Positions 62,919 to 64,000 of a stretch of 64,000 bases of DNA are shown piece after piece. The stretch spans positions 10,911,625-10,975,624 of the forward strand of contig OZ007509.1 in assembly GCA_963931865.1 (NCBI GenBank). The letters run 5' to 3'. This DNA comes from Axinella damicornis. Lineage: Eukaryota; Porifera; Demospongiae; Axinellida; Axinellidae. The stretch's first letter is position 1, and every line of letters starts with the position of its first letter. The notes beneath the pieces were generated by a model. The model was not told the origin of the DNA. It worked only from the letters and a program-made list of their open reading frames with translations, and did not search any database. The position numbers were made by a program, and so were the translations under genes.

Positions 62919-64000
62919 ATGCCTTCACCGTACTCAGACGACTTACGTTGGCGAATTGTCTGACTTCGGATTGCCAGGGATATGGGCCCCAATGACATTG
63001 CAGACCTGTTATGCATCGGTGAGAGCAGTGTGCGACGCTACACACAGAGATTTTATGAAACTGGATCTGTATCACCTACAGAATACCGCCATGGACCTCA
63101 CAAGTTGCTGGATGAATTTGAGCCGGTCACAGTGATGCAATCCCTGCTTAACCCTTTAAGCCCTATTGACGCATAAATGCGTCATTTAGACCCTATGCAC
63201 ATGTAGGGCTTCTCATCAGTCCAAAAAGAGACCAAAAAGGCTTCAGAGGGCCTAGGGACGACTTTCAGGCCCGAACTCAAAAATTTGGTCAGATTTCGGT
63301 GCGCCTCCCCCACTAAACGTACAAGCGGGGGGGTTTCGAAGGGGGGGCGGCAGCCCCCCCTTCGGCCTGTCGTGGGCGTTTTTTGATTTTAATGAGATTC
63401 ATTGACCCGAGAATTTTTGATTCTAATGATATTCATAGACCCCACCCAGGGCCTCAAGAAAACCTGCAAATTGGTGGTGTAAGGTGTGCCATCAGTCAGA
63501 TCTGGCCCAAGTTTAGGGAAATGCTGGGCGAAAATCCGGCTGACATCCACCTTTGACCTCCGATTGCTGGGCTTGTGGGGGATCATGAATATCATTAACG
63601 GTATTGCCAGAGAGGTCTCTCCATGTGTGCGGGCCCCACCAAGTTTGGCCGCTGAGGAGCGAATGCTGTGGGAGAGGAGTACCTACGAAAGTGGTGTGCG
63701 CTGAATGCATGAAAATGTGTTGTCTTGGTGGGAAGAATTCGGTGGTTAAAGGGTTAACAAGTCTAGCATGTATCTAACTGAAGTGTGTGATGAGCTATTT
63801 GAAGCAACTGGACATGAGGTACACCCATCAACCATATGTAGGACAATCCATAGCCTTGGCTTCACTGGACAGAAACTCAGAAAAGCAGCACTCCAGCGAA
63901 GTCAGGAGAAACGTGGAGAATTTCTTGAAATAGCCTGTTTAGACCCTAATGTGTTCGTTTGGCTGGATGAGACTGGTTGTGATCGCCGTAACAATATACG
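62919..64000 (+). pseudogene. Tc1/IS630-like transposase, split by an insertion, partial
   Basis: From ATG 62919 it reads MPSPYSDDLRWRIV, TGA (family Trp), LRIARDMGPNDIADLLCIGE, SSVRRYTQRFYETGSV and HGPHKLLDEFE, a helix-turn-helix N-domain of the IS630/Tc1 type. A 602-bp element (63152-63753) then interrupts it. Beyond, in the same frame once the insert and one TTAA are ignored, come TEVCDELFEATGHEVHPSTI, LGFTGQKLRKAALQRS and FVWLDETGCDRRN, where the Asp of LDETG is the first catalytic residue of the DDE/D nuclease. The window ends before the second and third acidic residues. Confidence 0.87.
63152..63753 (+). mobile_element. piggyBac-like deletion derivative in the transposase
   Basis: TTAA on both sides (63148-63151, 63754-63757) and ends CCCTTTAAGCCC / GGTTAAAGGG, the CCC..GGG plus TTAA pattern of piggyBac transposons. 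Near its right end the + strand reads TKVVCAECMKMCCLGG, which could be the tail of the Cys-rich C-terminal domain of a piggyBac transposase. A G-rich/C-rich hairpin (AGCGGGGGGGTTTCGAAGGG / CAGCCCCCCCTTCGG) lies at 63325-63367. Confidence 0.8.

Noticed and set aside
42455..62965. Reassigned TGA codon as explanation for repeated TGA at Arg/Trp positions
   Set aside because: TGA replaces Arg in some genes and Trp in others, and frameshifts accompany it; mutation is simpler.
63325..63367. C/G-rich hairpin as a bacterial-type terminator
   Set aside because: It lies inside a eukaryotic transposon and has no T run.
1..64000. tRNA or rRNA genes
   Set aside because: I scanned by eye for GGTTCGAATC-type T-arms with a matching acceptor stem and found none that fold; a covariance-model search would be needed to be certain.

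Overview
This is animal (metazoan) nuclear DNA. Genes are split into short exons with GT/AG borders, three recognisable families are metazoan housekeeping genes (UBR4, cullin-1, purple acid phosphatase), and most of the rest is DNA transposons, foldback elements and minisatellites. The transposon mix (P-type, Harbinger, Tc1/IS630-like, TTAA-target elements, many MITEs, and linked zinc-ribbon proteins) suits a marine invertebrate, possibly a sponge. Species cannot be fixed from sequence alone. || Host genes. A UBR4-like E3 ligase runs on the + strand from about 13.2 kb to 56.0 kb as separated exon islands in the correct order, but several exons carry stops or frameshifts and large blocks of the protein are missing. 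A purple acid phosphatase (32.2-33.8 kb) lies inside its span and has two frameshifts. A single clean cullin-1 exon is at 4.05 kb. Because a nearby 826-codon spliced transposase reads perfectly, these lesions look like real decay rather than poor base quality. || Mobile DNA. The best preserved object is a 5.7-kb P-type transposon (44455-50186) inside the UBR4 span: 34-bp terminal inverted repeats, 18-bp subterminal inverted repeats, an 8-9 bp target duplication, an intact six-exon transposase on the minus strand and a convergent companion gene on the plus strand. A second major theme is a foldback family with ends TAGCCTCG..CGAGGCTA and 9-bp target duplications. At least twelve candidates are present, several only 42-62 bp long, and seven have exact or one-mismatch 9-bp duplications. 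Others are two TTAA-target MITEs (one with an empty site in the window), a piggyBac-like insertion that splits a Tc1/IS630-like transposase in frame, a foldback built of GCAATCTCGAGATTGC palindromes, a dispersed element with an internal variable tandem array, Harbinger and non-LTR remnants, and nested kilobase-scale inverted repeats. || Layout: 0-13 kb cullin exon, duplications, MITEs and TE-protein fragments; 13-21.8 kb first UBR4 exons with Harbinger and zinc-ribbon TE genes; 22-31 kb VNTR elements, minisatellites and a retrotransposon tail; 32-35.5 kb phosphatase and unknown exons; 37-43.8 kb minisatellites and UBR4 exons; 44.4-50.2 kb the P-type transposon; 50-56 kb last UBR4 exons; 56-58.6 kb foldbacks and a 66-bp minisatellite; 58.8-64 kb TE-type genes ending in the split transposase. 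Family assignments rest on remembered family features, with no database search.
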